From positions 62,001 through 126,000 of the forward strand of contig JAECYW010000012.1 in the NCBI GenBank assembly GCA_023014335.1: a stretch of DNA of 64,000 bases. The letters are read 5' to 3'. The notes below the pieces were generated by a model, which was not told the origin of the DNA, made no database searches, and was given only the letters and a program-made list of their open reading frames with translations. This DNA is from Galerina marginata. Its lineage: Eukaryota > Basidiomycota > Agaricomycetes > Agaricales > Galerinaceae. Every line of letters begins with the position of its first letter. Position 1 is the first letter of the stretch. Below are positions 11,797 through 23,873 of this stretch, one piece after another. The translations under genes were made by a program, and so were the position numbers.

Positions 11797-11820
11797 ACGA
11801 GTCCTATTTATAGGGCTCGT
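11797..11820 (+). repeat. 5' terminal hairpin of the inner Helitron
   Basis: An 11 bp stem (arms beginning ACGAGTCC and ending GGGCTCGT, one G-T mismatch) around a 2-base loop. It is repeated at 3423-3446 in the non-autonomous element. The arm ACGAGTCCT is repeated inverted near the 3' end (36257-36265): the asymmetric subterminal inverted repeat described for Helitron2/Helentron-type elements. Confidence 0.75.
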
Positions 11821-12244
11821 TCTTTTATGATTCTTGACCCACCCAAATTTTGGGCTTGCGTTACGCTCATTTAGCCGGCAAACCCCGAGACCTATTTATA
11901 GCCCTGCTTCTATTTCCGTCATCATCGGTCAACATGTCCTCCCCACCTCTATTCCCGTTTCTTCCCACTTGCATCCCCTATTTCACCCAAACAACGCTCA
12001 GCACTGCTCCGAGTGCCCCTCCCCTCCAATGAGCGATGTGGGCCGGAAAGGTTGATAGAAAATATTGGGTGGGTTGGAATATGCCTGGTATGTCGCGAAA
12101 ACGACTTTCACTTTGCAGCTAACCCACTTCTCACTACATCCTAGGCCCCATCAGCACGTCCCTACCCGATGATACCTCACGTTTTCCCCAACAGAAAACC
12201 CATCTGCCGTGTCCATCCTGTTGAAACTCGCGCCAGGTCACCTC

Positions 12245-13025
12245 ATGTTGGCGATCAATTTGCATCCGCCTCAACGATCAGGGATATCATCAACGCCGCC
12301 TCACCTCAACGATGTCGAAAGCAGCGACACTACATCAACATTCGAAAACTTTGAGCTGCCAAAAAGCGTGGTCATGAAGATCGCAAAGTCTTCTGTGCGC
12401 TTCCGTTCCTCCCTGCTCATACGATAGCCTATATTGTCACGGTTTTTCTCTCAGATACCTGATAATGCGAAGCTGCGGAAGGAGACTGTGTTGTCACTTG
12501 TGAAGGGATCGACGGTTCTCATCAACTACTTGGGTACGGCTGTCTGTTCACATTTCGATGTCGTCTGATTTCTATTCCCTATTGAAAGCTGCCCATGCCC
12601 TGGAGATGATCGGTTTTAGTGATGAAGTGAACAAACTTCAAGGAGACCTGCAAAGTACGTTCCTCTTCGAACTCTCCATTCTCGCCCTATTCCAATTATC
12701 CACCCGTCTCTATCTAGTATACCGTGACCTGTCTAAAAACGACAAAAGCAAGAAGGGTACCTCCATCGGCGCGTCGTCTTCCTCAAGAAAAGCACCCACA
12801 GGTAGTGCAAGCGCCTCTGCCTCTGCGCCGCCCAAAGGCAAAGACAAGGAAAAAGCGAGCACGGGAAACCCGCTGCCACCCGTTGATTGGGAGCGGGATG
12901 GTCCGAGCGACGAAGAGTTGGTCGAAGAGGAGTCGGAGGATACTGTCGCGCTTGAGGATGAAGAGATGAAGAGGGATGCCCTTGGGGTCGAGGATAGGGC
13001 TAACATGGTGGATGATGATGATTAG
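12245..13025 (+). CDS. POLE3/Dpb4-like histone-fold protein with internal deletion
   Basis: Four exons (12245-12394, 12455-12533, 12589-12654, 12718-13025) join in phase to 200 residues. The protein matches DNA polymerase epsilon subunit 3 (Dpb4/CHRAC17), a histone-fold partner of Dpb3 in replication and chromatin remodelling complexes: FELPKSVVMKIAKSS, IPDNAKLRKETVLSLVKG, INYLAAH, ALEMIGFSDEVNKLQ, YRDLSKNDKSKKG, then a Ser/Ala/Lys linker and a strongly acidic tail ending VDDDD. About 18 residues that normally link INYLAATAH to LKALEMI (end of helix 2, loop 2, start of helix 3) are missing at GCCCAT|GCCCTG. The frame is kept, but a normal histone fold seems unlikely. It lies just inside the 5' end of the inner Helitron, which suggests a captured host gene. 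Confidence 0.8.
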
Positions 13026-13529
13026 CTATAGGTTTGTCGGTTCTCGACATGAAGTAATTAGTATTTATTCAAGTTCTGAACCATTTCATATGGTGTATTT
13101 CTGTCTGTCTCGAAGCTTGCCTAATAAAATGTACAATTCAATTGTCATCTGTTATACAAAGGTCTGTCAGCAGAGACAAAATACAATGACTGCGTAGATT
13201 GGTCCCAGTATGTCTACATAGACCTTAGAGTGAGATAAAAAACGACTGAACGTGTCATGCTAAGTTCGCTTTAACATGTCGTGATATGCTTACTTTTTAA
13301 AATTCTTCACCTTCTACTTAGACAGCCTTTCAGTCGCTCGCTGTTAGAGGTTCATGTTAGCGTTCAAGTTCAGAGTTCAGGTTAGCGGTTCCTATCTATT
13401 CCGCCCTCTTTTTATTTTATCTTAAAAATATGACGACATTGCCCAGCTCTAAGGAATATAAGTTGCGCAATGATGTCATTGAAAAAAGAGACGATGTACT
13501 CTATTGCTATCCCCTACGTTCTGGTACTC

Positions 13530-14800
13530 TCAGTCCACCCTATCAATCCCCGTACCTTTCTTCACCGACCCCTCTGGGCCACCCGACCCTTTCTCCGCTT
13601 CTTGATCGTCAATTTCCATACGGGTAAACTTAGCTCGAGTTGCCGATACCTCCTCTTCGTAATATCCCACCCGACGCTTCAAAGTCAATCGGGGCGCCTC
13701 TACACCCATTATTTTGGATGAGATTTTCAGGACTGACGCCGCCTGCAATTCTTTTGTGAGTCCCGCTCAACTAGTAACATAGGAAGCACAAACCTGAGAT
13801 AACGACCCATCCAAAAGCGTAATGCTCCGCAGGGTCATCGACGTTTTCAATTTTCCTTCGCGAAGGGGAAAGACTGCGAACGAAACTTGCACTTCGACGA
13901 TGTCGCCAACCTGAAATATTACTGGAGCAGCGTTGATGTATCTGGAAAACAATTCAGTACGTTATATGTCTGTTACGAGCATAGCAGCATTACTTACCGG
14001 TAATCGGCTCCCTTTACTTGCCGCTCGTAGTAGCCAACCTGATTGTCGTCGGTGTGTACATATCCGGCTCCTGCCGCCTTCCTAAGACTACCCTGTGGGT
14101 CGATTTCATCCGTCAGGGCTATTTCTGTCGCTCCAGATGCCTCATTCTTGGGCGTGAAGTATCGGTTTGACATTTCAACGGCTGAATACCCCTCAAAGTT
14201 CGCAAACGTTGAGCATTCCTGTAGTCTATCTGCTCCAACAATGCGCCCAAATAGCGCGTGGACTTCGGCAATATTAGACCCAACCAGATCAAACATTGCA
14301 TCGCCAAATGCTGTGAGCGTTACGCTCTGCCGAATATATTTGACCTGCTTGCTACCGGTGCTAGACGACTTTCGTTAGCGACCGTAGTCAATTAACAGAT
14401 TATCCGAGTCAGAAAAAAGTACCTGATACGCTCTCGGAATGGCGGAAGGTCTGCCTTGCAAATGATTCCTTGGAGCGACGCAACAACCTCTTCTGGTGGG
14501 CTGGGATCGTCTGCTGCACGCATATAGACAAGACGCCAGAGCGCGCCAACCTGCACGGCAGTATAGCTCCCTCGATGCATGTTGTCCTTTATCATGTCTG
14601 GTAAGTTTTCCACTGGGGTGCGATAAAACATTTACTTACGTCAAACATCCTTGCGACCTGAAGGCCGCTATGAGGATTTTCGATCCTTTCCTGCGTCACT
14701 TTTTTAAGCGCTATCGCTGCAAGTCAATGGGTAAACTGATAATTGTTGGCGCATAAAAGACGCTTCTACCTGCTTTATCTTTGCTGTAAAACGGGTCCAT
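13530..14800 (-). CDS. G1: unknown Agaricomycete family protein
   Basis: Six exons on the minus strand (14770-14800, 14640-14716, 14423-14586, 13998-14360, 13794-13941, 13530-13742) join in phase to 331 residues. Function unknown. It starts MDPFYSKDKAA, followed by a helical region with LPPFRERI. The core exon has FGRIVGADRLQEC, SNRYFTP and HTDDNQVGYYERQV. The next exon has NAAPVIFQVGDIVEVQ and LRSITLLDGSLSQ, which looks like a beta-rich fold. The tail is basic, then MEIDD. I know this family only as repeated hypothetical proteins in mushrooms. It is transcribed away from G2 with 694 bp between the start codons. A second copy (49500-50701) has exons of 31, 363 and 148 bp at the same places, which validates the model. 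Confidence 0.8.
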
Positions 14801-15494
14801 ATCGACTCAAGGATTGAAGGCAGTGAAGGCAAGGATAGGGATGATTATTGGGGTGATCTTCGCTATGGAATTATGCTCCCAAATAATAATCCGGCTGCTT
14901 TCAGCGAACGCCATTTTAACTATTTGCGGATGTCTATATTCGGTATCTCCGACGGCCTTCATTCGACTTATGTTTGTTTTTGTAAAGTCTTTTTTTCTCT
15001 TGTGGACCTAGGCTTTCCCTGTGTTTCTTTCACAAGGCCTGAATGCTATGACACAGTATGTTATCTCACTCATTCACGGCTGGTTACTTCAGAAAACTTG
15101 GTCTCAGCAAACCAGGGAAATAGAATCCGTGGCTTGGAACGACATCCGCTCAGACGCGTCGCTAATGCATTTTCAAAATTCTCTTCGGTCCTATTTGAGA
15201 CACATTGAAGCAACATCCGCCTTCGCGCTGCGCCGGCCACCAAGGGACGTCAAATAGCGCTGAAATTCGTCCACATTTTATTAATATTTACCAAACCTGG
15301 TGAATGAGCAACTTTCTTCGTTCTCCTTCCCATTGCTTCTGCAGCCAGGCATTCGACTATCCCGATCTGCCTTCTTCGGCCGATTTGAGGCTTACCCATC
15401 CGTTTTTTTTGTTATAAAAGACGCTCTAAATTGCGCTCCTGAACATCCTTCCCCGTTATCCTTGCTTACCCTCCAATTTATATTCCCTCACAAC
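14801..15494. promoter_or_regulatory. Shared intergenic region of the divergent pair G1/G2
   Basis: 694 bp between the start codons of G1 (minus) and G2 (plus). Short frames inside are not supported. Because both genes read outwards, any promoter elements here are probably shared. No motif is identified with confidence. Confidence 0.5.
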
Positions 15495-18352
15495 ATGGCC
15501 CATAAACGCGCTCGCAAGTCTGGTCGCTCGTCCGTCTTCCTTTCCCCCGCTCGTCCTTCATCCTTACTCATTGCTCAACACTTCTAGCACTTCACCTGAA
15601 AGCGATGCTTCACCTCCTCCAGTCGCTCAAAAGTCGTTCGTGTCTGGTCTTCTTCGTTTCTTTGCGATTTTGATCATCTTTGTCATACAGTGCTACCAAA
15701 AAACGGCCGGCCCCCCCTGCTAGCGAAGATGATTCAAGTGTGGTGTATGTCTTTTCCGCCCAGTCAATCGTCATTTACAACGACTTATGCCCCTTATCAC
15801 AGTGAGATATCTCCTCCTCCTAAAAAGAAGGTCAAAAAGGTTGCCCCTGGCTCTCCCGGATTCGATTCCTTGCCAGCAGTATCCACGTCCGTTTTCTTCC
15901 ATGTTTCATTTGACTGCTTATTAAATCTTCCACAGCTCAGCCGGCTTGAAGTCTTCCTTGTCGATGGGAAAGCGTCTTACCTTTGGGTCAATCAAGTATG
16001 TTGTCCTCTTCTTTCATTCTTTGCGCTCATTAAAAATTCCAGGCCTGACGCCCCCAGCCCCAGCCCTAAGGCCAAACAGACTGACCTACAGTCCCCCCTT
16101 TCCATCACGAAAGACAAGAGAATGTATGTAACCTTCCATGTTACCCATGTGCCTGTTCTCATAATTTGACGTAGTCGTAGGCCGTCCGCCAAAGCTGCGT
16201 ATATGGCAGACGAATCCGAGGACGATGCCGAACCCACGTAGGTCACAATCCGATCCTATTTCCTTTCCATAACTTATGCTTTTCTATTCAGTAGGTTCGC
16301 TTCACCATCCAAAAATTCTTTTACCCCTGCCTCTGCTACAGCCTCGTCGTCCACCAGCATTGGACTTCACAAAGGAAAGGGTCAACCAACTGATGCACGT
16401 TCCCCCAGTCCTGCTACTTCCGGGGAAGAGGATCATAAGCTTACCCCAAAAGCAAAGCCGTGAGCGTATTCTTTGATACTTGCGATTATGATATTCATTT
16501 ATAAAACTTAGTTCGGTCAAGCCTTTGTCCAAAGGTGCTACGCCACTTAGGCATCGACAGCTCAAGGTCGTCTCCGAGTCAGAACCGGATGTAGTGTATG
16601 TACCGTTTCTGAACATTGACTTTTCCGCGATATTTAACTGTTAGTATCAGGGCACCCACTCTATCTCAGAAGCCGACTTGGGCTAGGAAACAACAGAAGC
16701 AGACCGCCGTCTCTTCTGAGGAAGAACATTCTGAACCGCTTTCCAAGGGTGCCCAAAGAAAAAAGGTTTCTTACTCCACGACGCCTGCCTCTCGTTCAGC
16801 AGCTTCGGAGCCCTTGTACGGGCCGCCTTCTCGTAGTCCCCGCAAGTTGGTATTTTCTAATGCTCCTCACTTTCCGAAATTCACTGTTCCATACCCTAGG
16901 GCCCCTACGCGCATTCACCATTCTCGTGAACATATACGACGCAGCAGCCCTGATCCCGATGCCAATTCCACCTCCAACGATGAAAGTGGCTTATCTGATG
17001 GCCTGCCTCGATACATTACGTCCGGCGGAAAGAAAACTTCCAAGAAGCCGAGAAGGATGGGGGAAAAAGAGTACGTTGCTTTCTTTGACTTTTTCTTGTC
17101 CATGTTTTCAACGTAGACTAGCTCTCCGACTGAGGAAGAAACCCCCAAGAAGGTCAAATCGGAGAAGACAAGGGCGAAGAGTCCTGCTTGGGACATTGAA
17201 GAGGAAGAACCTTCGTAGGGCGATTTCTTCACCTTCATTAAACCGCGCTAATTCTCATATAGGAAACCAGCGAAAGCTGGCCGATCATCTCGAAAAGATG
17301 AGAAGCCCAAAGAGCTCGAGGAATTGCCGTACGTTTCTTTGCTTCGCCAGTCTCTTTCATACCTCACACATTTCTTGACTACAGCCCCTTCAACCTTCTT
17401 CCCTATACCGACAAGCCGCAGGGCCCGCTCGTGATGTTGGATAGTGACGCTGTATTGGAGGTGCTTGAGGAGCCGACCAAAACGTATGTTCAAAGCCTTG
17501 ACCTGTTATCTTTTTCTAAGTTGCTTGTAGATCCTTGAAGGCTGCTATCGACTTCGTCCGATTCGGCCCTTTTGTCAACCTTGCGCAGGCACCTCTCGAC
17601 GCTGTCGATGTTCGATACCAGCGCCTCACCATTGCCGGACAAAGGAACCCGGCTGTGTCCTTCTTGAGCGGCACCGTCGTCACCTGCAATATCGCGAAAC
17701 CTAAGGCATCCACGCGCGAAAACGTTGGCGATTCCAGATCTATCGGCATTACCCCCTTTACTGCCCAATACCGTCGATATATCGCTTATATTGCTTCCAA
17801 GTTTGCATTCAAGTCAGCGCACGGCCCAATCTATGACTCCTCTACCCTTTTGTTCAGTACCAGAAAGGAGGGCGCCGCCGAACTCGGCATATCGAGTAAG
17901 TCTCCCCTAATGATTTCGGTATTTCGCTCCTTTCATGCATCGTTTCAGGCGAACCTGGTACTCCTTCGGCCCCGAGCAAGTTTTACACCAAGCAGGCCGC
18001 TCCTCAGGACACCTCGCACGAATGGTACTCCAAGGCGTTCCCGGTAGTCTTGTCCTTTGGGGACGACGGTAAGAACTCCTATTTATTTGCCGTTTATTTG
18101 CGCTTACACTCCTCTTCAGTTCCCATATACGATGTCCGCAGGTCCACGTTCAGCTTCGAAAAGGATGGGTTTGACGCGCTTCAACACTTCCCCCAGTACT
18201 TGACTAGAGGTTCTAGACCCGTTCCGAAGGACCTCCCAGTAAATTCTCTCGTTACCATTGCGCACACAGTTGGTTGGTTCAACGGGGAAGGGAGGAAACT
18301 TCTTTCTCTGAACGTTCAGTTCATCCTCTACCATGGCGATCTTTTGGAGTAA
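15495..18352 (+). CDS. G2: multi-exon unknown protein, disordered N terminus and conserved C-terminal domain
   Basis: Sixteen exons with almost all introns in the same phase give 684 residues. Exon ends: 15495-15529, 15588-15635, 15691-15744, 15803-15878, 15952-15995, 16043-16123, 16175-16237, 16292-16459, 16512-16595, 16645-17070, 17122-17214, 17263-17328, 17385-17483, 17531-17895, 17949-18068, 18120-18352. The start is basic (MAHKRARKSGRSS); residues to about 430 are Ser/Pro/Lys-rich with acidic patches, as in nuclear disordered proteins. The C-terminal 240 residues are folded: SLKAAIDFVRFGPFV, SFLSGTVV, FAFKSAHGPIYDSSTLLFSTR, then VPIYDVRRSTFSF, VTIAHTVGWF and LSLNVQFIL. Function unknown. 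The last exons match the gene at 46776-47600 (VPVYDARNSTFS, VTVGHTVGIY). Confidence 0.78.
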
Positions 18353-18523
18353 CTCCCCGGCTTGTAGCTGTCTCGAGATCTTTGGACTTAGAAAAATATT
18401 TACTCGCTTATGAATACAATTTCTGCACGCTATTATAGCCCCTGCATCTCAATCCTACTGTATTGTCGTCTCTCCAACTTGAAGTAAAGCAGCATTACTG
18501 AAAACAATATCTGCATGAAGAGT

Positions 18524-18891
18524 TTAGGATTTTGAACCCTTGTCACCGTTGCTGAATACGACATGAGAGTCAATCTACGAATTTAAGGCGGCACTTACAA
18601 TTTTGAGTTAAACTGACCATTCTGCGCTACTGAAGTGCGATGATTCTCTAAGGTACCTTGGCCCACGTTATCAGACCTGCGTCCTGGGTGGGTTGGAGCT
18701 TCACGGCGTGTCGCTGAGCTTCCTCCATGAAAATGAACGCCGCTGAAGTATAACGTTGCGGATTCTTCAAGTAAAACATGCCCTGGCGGCACAATTACCA
18801 TCATTGTGTTTGAGGAGGCTGCCCCATTGTCGTTATGATCAAGGTGATGCATACCGGCATTGTTGGTGGGTTGTGCGCGGTTGTCAGACAT
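18524..18891 (-). CDS. H3: short protein sharing the HFHGGS motif with H1
   Basis: The first exon starts at 18891 (MSDNRAQPTNNAG) and is open to 18595 (98 residues). A GT at the end could splice to a short last exon ending at 18524, adding FNGDKGSKS. The central segment ATLYFSGVHFHGGSSA closely matches STLFFSGLHFHGGSSS in H1, so it looks like a truncated relative: only the strand around the HFHGG motif and a flexible tail remain. It reads away from H2. It could be a gene fragment rather than a working gene. Confidence 0.5.
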
Positions 18892-19283
18892 TAATTTGGG
18901 AGCCAGGATGAAGGGACGAAAGAAGAAGGAACGAATGACAACATTCCAGGATTTGTTTTAGAAATCGCCCTACTATGACATCATGGCATAATGAGCACTT
19001 GTCTTCAAAAATGAGTTTCGGCTATTTATGTATCGCTACCCCTATCCCTAAAGGCGTTTGACGCTCTCGGCTTTTCAGTCCTGCCTATTTGTCCTCGTAG
19101 TTATCCAGGCCGCGGGTATTACACAACAGTCTCGAAGCATTATCGGCCCCCTCCGTCGACTGTACAGTTGTCGATTAACATTATTCCCATCCACACGAGC
19201 TGCGAATGAAGTAGGTAGGGGTCAGTTAAATAGCGATGCGCCGACAATACACCAACCTCGTATTGACTTATCAACGCTCTACG

Positions 19284-20088
19284 ATGAACTTGCAACCAAA
19301 TACCTTTATACCCTCTCTTCAGTCTAAATTCATTGTTAGCGTTCTCCAGGCAGCTGAAAAGATGGGCTTGTCAGCTTTCCTACTGTCCGAATTCAAGGGC
19401 GATAACCGTATGTTCACGTACTTTTCTCAGTTCCCATTTTCTGAATGTTGCAAGGTCAGTCACAGATATATTGGCTCAGGTGGAGCGTGAAGTAAATGAA
19501 GGATGTGCCGGTAAAATAGAGCTTGACCTCAAGGATGCGATATTCAACTTCCGGTTGGTATGCCGTCGTCTGGTAGAGGAAGAGAATGCAGCGAAGTCTA
19601 CAGGCAAGTCATTCCGCTTACTCTTTGCGCTGGAGACGCAATGACATTACAATGGCTGTAGGCGCCGGGTCCGCCCAGTCAACTTCGCGTCCTATCTCTC
19701 AAATTCATAAAATTGTCGCCATACTGGCGGTCATGAATGCAATGGGCCTGTCAAACTTTTTAATTCCGGGGGTTCGTGGGTCTGACAGTACGGACTTACT
19801 TTCTTGTACCCTCTCCATGTCAATCTAATGTCGTATTATTGGCAGTACAAAATGTGGTTGCGCTCGTTACGCAACAAGTGGATGAAGGAAAAGCCGGGAC
19901 AGTCGAGCTCAAGCTCGCTGACGCCATTGAGGCCTTCAACGATGTATGCCTACGCCTACTCGAATCGAACAATCTACAAGATGCAATCCAACCTTGTACG
20001 TTCCAATCTGCAATGTCAATCCCGTAAGCTAACCCATTGAATTTCACTGGCAGTTATCACTTTCGCCACCGACGTAGACGGCAACTAA
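19284..20088 (+). CDS. H2: small protein with two internal repeats
   Basis: Five exons (19284-19407, 19460-19603, 19662-19787, 19846-19995, 20054-20088) join in phase to 192 residues. The protein is made of two related units of about 75 residues: first AAEKMGLSAFLLSEFKG, VNEGCAGKIELDLKDAI and FRLVCRRLVEEEN; second VMNAMGLSNFLIPGVRG, VDEGKAGTVELKLADAI and FNDVCLRLLESNN. Each is mostly helical with a conserved Gly/Leu core and a Cys. The intron between the units begins GC, not GT (gcaagt). No family was recognised and there is no signal or membrane segment. It runs towards H1, whose stop is 157 bp away on the other strand. Confidence 0.68.
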
Positions 20089-20245
20089 TAACAAGAGGAA
20101 ACATTCGTTGGCATGCACAATATGGTTTTTGGGCCGTATCTAGCTAGGTTACACAATCAGTCCTTTTTGTTGTAACATGGAATCAAGTCATTGAATTATT
20201 CGCGCATCCTATGTTTAAAACATTACTGAAAGACAACAAAGCCGA

Positions 20246-23200
20246 CTAGGAACTACTCTGATAACTTATTAAAGGCACTTGGGTTTGGACGTTCAAGTTT
20301 GCACTGGCCGTCGTATCTCTTCCGATAGACGAAATTGCCTGGACTTCAGCTTCGATCAAGGAAAGGATCTTGTAATCGTGGCTATTCCGGTTTGTTAGAA
20401 TATGTCCTGCAAGATATCGCTCCGACCATCGCTGGATGTCGAACTTTGTAATGCGGCTGTTTTTGCCGACTCCTAGAACGTGTGTGTTGATATTATATGC
20501 TGCTTTCCAGATATCGTTAAGAAAAAGGACCTGAGGTCCAATGTGATTTGCGAGTTCACGAACGAGCCAAGCTTGGGATTGATACTTCTGGGAATCTGGA
20601 AAATTGAGCCATGTTTGAAGAATGGTCGAGGCTAGAGCCAATGTGGAGGCTTTGTCGACAGCAACATAACGTTTCTTGCCTTGCTTTTGCTCGAAAACAG
20701 CTTCATTAGGTTGGAAGAACGAAAGGACGTCCGACGCATCCAGACGAATCTGGAGAGGTTGGGTTTCGAGCATGATTTCTACCCGTCGAAGTAGACATCC
20801 CACTTCACTCGACGGATCATGACGTCCTCGTTCATACGCGTCTTCCAAGAGGTCATCAAGCCATTCCCAAATAGTCATGTTGAGAAGCAGCAGTTGTTTT
20901 TGTCTGAGCCAGACGCCCAAATTTGATGTGCATCGTTCAACAGAAAAGCTTCGAAACATTGACCAGAGTTCTCGGGCCCCTGTTACGACATGTCGGCGAA
21001 GAATCTGCTCCATTTTCTCTAAGCTCATGCTCTGCAACGAATCTGCCTCGACTCCATTAGCGATGGCTCGGACAGTCCTGAGCGTCTTTTCGAGACGATT
21101 CAAAGAAAGGTTGAACAGAACCTTAGAGTCGTATGCTAACCAAGACCTGGTCAGGACCTACAGTCAGCTTTAAATAACCCAATACTCACTTGGACCCTTG
21201 GTTAACTGCCGAGTCTGCACCCTAGTGATTACTGCGGTGCTAGGATCTAGTTAATAAACAATTCAATGGCATGTCCCATTACGCTATGATACACCATCGC
21301 GAACCTCTAGGCGTACGAACGTCCTCCGCGTCCTCCCTTCTAAACATGACATCCGGAAGCAAGTTCTCTATTCCCTGCATTTCGACGTCATCGTCATCGC
21401 ATTCGACGTCGCAATTCATACTCATTTGAGAGTTATCGTTGATTTGGAGGTCTTGCTGAACCTTAGCTTTTTTGCGAGTTTTTGGGCCGGTGTTTTCTGT
21501 AAATATAATCAGTCAGATAGATACCAAACTGTAAGGCAATTGAGACGTACTTGTAGGGTTAGGTCGTTTTTTGACGTTAACATTCTTCTCCTTCCGAGCC
21601 ATGTTGACAGCCGCTGATATGTGGGTCAGTTAACACATTTGCACGTAACTTAAGCGCGAAACTACGTACATTTTCGAGCCTGAACTACGATTCGGCCACC
21701 CATAATCGCCTCGTCCTCTAGACCATCCGCAACCGCACACACAGGTATCCCTTCTTTTGCCGTTGAGAGGCGTGCGGACCATTCGGTAGTGGCTTCTTGG
21801 AGTGGCAAGTTATTGAAGGGGATGTCAGTCATAGCATCTGAGTTGCATAAGAGCGCCAACTCCTTGGGCGATAGGTCTTGTGGATGCTTGACGCCTAAGT
21901 CGGCAAGAAGCTGGGTGTAATCTTTTCCAATTTCGACATCATCGCCCGTCCAGCCAGGGCCGAGGTCCCAATCATCGGCTGTGATACGCTTGTTATCCGC
22001 AACAACAGAAACGAGCTTCATCGCCAACGATTTATCGACACGTGGTAGCATTCCGGGGGGTAGTTGTTGCGCAAAATAAACAACTGCCTGCGTAAGGAGA
22101 CGGTTGAAGTGTGTTATATGGGCTTTGGCCGACAAAAGAGAGCTGCCGTCCGCTGCCCACGTTGCTTGGGTACAGTGCCCTTGTTCAGATAAACGATGAG
22201 ATCTTTGAGGAGATATTAGCAGATGAATGATGCTAATGTGGTAGAGCTTACGATGGGTTCCGCATCTCAATCCCGACTCTGAAAGGCGTACCATCGGGCA
22301 ATGCAGCGAGCGCCACCGAATCTTGGGCGTTTAAGACCTGGGTAGGTGGGTATGCAATGACAGTAAGGCGATAATATATCGGATCGCCTTCGCTCAAGGG
22401 CTTCTTGTACCGGGATGAACTACCGCCGTGGAAGTGAAGGCCTGAGAAGAAGAGCGTAGAGAACTCCTCCATCTCCCATGCAATTCCAAAATCAAGAACA
22501 TTGAAAAACTCTTCTTCGACATTTGGATGGGGTTTGCTAAGTATTGTCATTGCTGTGGGAGGAACCGCGTTATCGCCAGGGTCCAGATGCGCGGTTCCAA
22601 AAACCCCAAGAGAACCGTCCAATTTTTGGGCTACAAACGTCCCAGATATCAATTATAGAATTAGCCTCGAAACGGTTTGACTTACTAGATTCTTTATCGA
22701 TAGCCGCAGCAGCGTTGAGCTGCATTCCAGGCCAAGCTACATTCTCGTCAACGCCGACAGGTGGTAGGGCTGTGACTTCTGCCTGCCGACGAAGGTTTTC
22801 GTGCAATCCTGGCGGGCCTTTTCCAACCCCGTTCACTGCAGCTCGCGCTCCGATCTTTCAAAAAATATGGACGTGGTTAACATAGGCGACAGTCAAAGCT
22901 GATTCTTTATCCACCTTGACAACGTTGAAGCGCATTTGGGCATCCTTATCCTTGGCAAGATGACAAACCTTTCCTTGCGAGCCCGGAGCGCTCATGAGCT
23001 TTTGCGCCTGAACAGTCGTTGCGAGTTGATAGCAGCGAGGCCCTTTCTTGATGTTGACCGCCCGGTCGTGTCTCTCAAATTGAATGCCTCCGCTATACGA
23101 GTCACCAGTCTTCACCGCTTTTGTACTGGTTACGAGTTCGGGAGGACCTTCGATATCATCGCGAAGCATCTCGTAATCAGTCACCTCATAGTCGTCCAGT

Positions 23201-23873
23201 TCCTTTCTTCGATGTAATTATGAGACGATGGAGAAGAAAGATGAAAAATTGAACGAACTTTGAGCGTGCCCACGAGACAAGACGATCGTCCTTAGGCTTC
23301 CCCGAGCCAAACCGATCGCGCAAGAGGAAATAATCATTTTTTTGAGGTCGAAGAATAACGAAAGCTAGCAAAAGTACTGAGAATGGATCATTCAAAGGTT
23401 TAAAAGAACGTACCTTTAGATTTCAACTGCTCGCGATTATTCGGTAGCTCCATATTGGCCGCCGCTACAAACAACCTCGCCATTGCTTTCTTAGCAAGGT
23501 CCAAAACGCCAATGTAGATTTTCCCGTGGGGCTTCCGAACTAACAAATGTTCGTCCACTTCATAGACAACGGGAAGAAGCGGGTGCCTCCCTGGAAGAGG
23601 GACCAGCCGTCCACCAGCAGGAGGCCGAACTTCTATGCGGGTCTCCGGTCCTTCCACAGGTGCCGGCGTCGTGGAAACCGAAGGCGTGCTTGCCTTTGCC
23701 CGAGTACGGGGAGGATGCGCTCCTTTAGTTTGGGTTGGTCGCGCCCTTGCAGGCAGCGCTGCAAATGTCCTGGATTCAGAGTATCCTGGCCCATTGTTGT
23801 TAAGCGAGCTCTGTTGCTGGAGGCTCCGCGCTGCTGAGCGTGTTACTCTGTTCGATTGAGAGGAAGCACTCAT
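20246..23873 (-). CDS. H1: large unknown Agaricomycete family protein
   Basis: Ten exons on the minus strand (23414-23873, 23259-23364, 22915-23206, 22686-22854, 22252-22630, 21670-22202, 21551-21613, 21305-21496, 21190-21246, 20246-21135) join in phase to 1046 residues. Segments in order: a Ser/Gln/Pro-rich N terminus to about residue 100; VVYEVDEHLLVRKPHGK; DDYEVTDYEMLRDDIEG; a region with LHFHGGSSSRY near residue 408, followed by YYRLTVIAYPP and ALAALPDGT; CTQATWAADG and LTQAVVYFAQQLPPG; a basic stretch (KEKNVNVKKRPNPT) and an acidic DVECDDDDVE; and a helical C-terminal 290 residues. The central HFHGG-containing region resembles hypothetical proteins widespread in mushrooms. Function unknown. 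The perfect phase over ten exons argues for a gene under selection or recently active. Confidence 0.75.

Noticed and set aside
11834..12055. Small plus-strand frame next to the 5' end of the giant element
   Set aside because: The same sequence recurs at 3090-3410 next to the non-autonomous element's 5' end, so it is shared terminal sequence.
20246..21103. Separate 285-residue minus-strand gene
   Set aside because: It joins in phase through a 55 bp intron to the upstream exons, so it is the last exon of H1.
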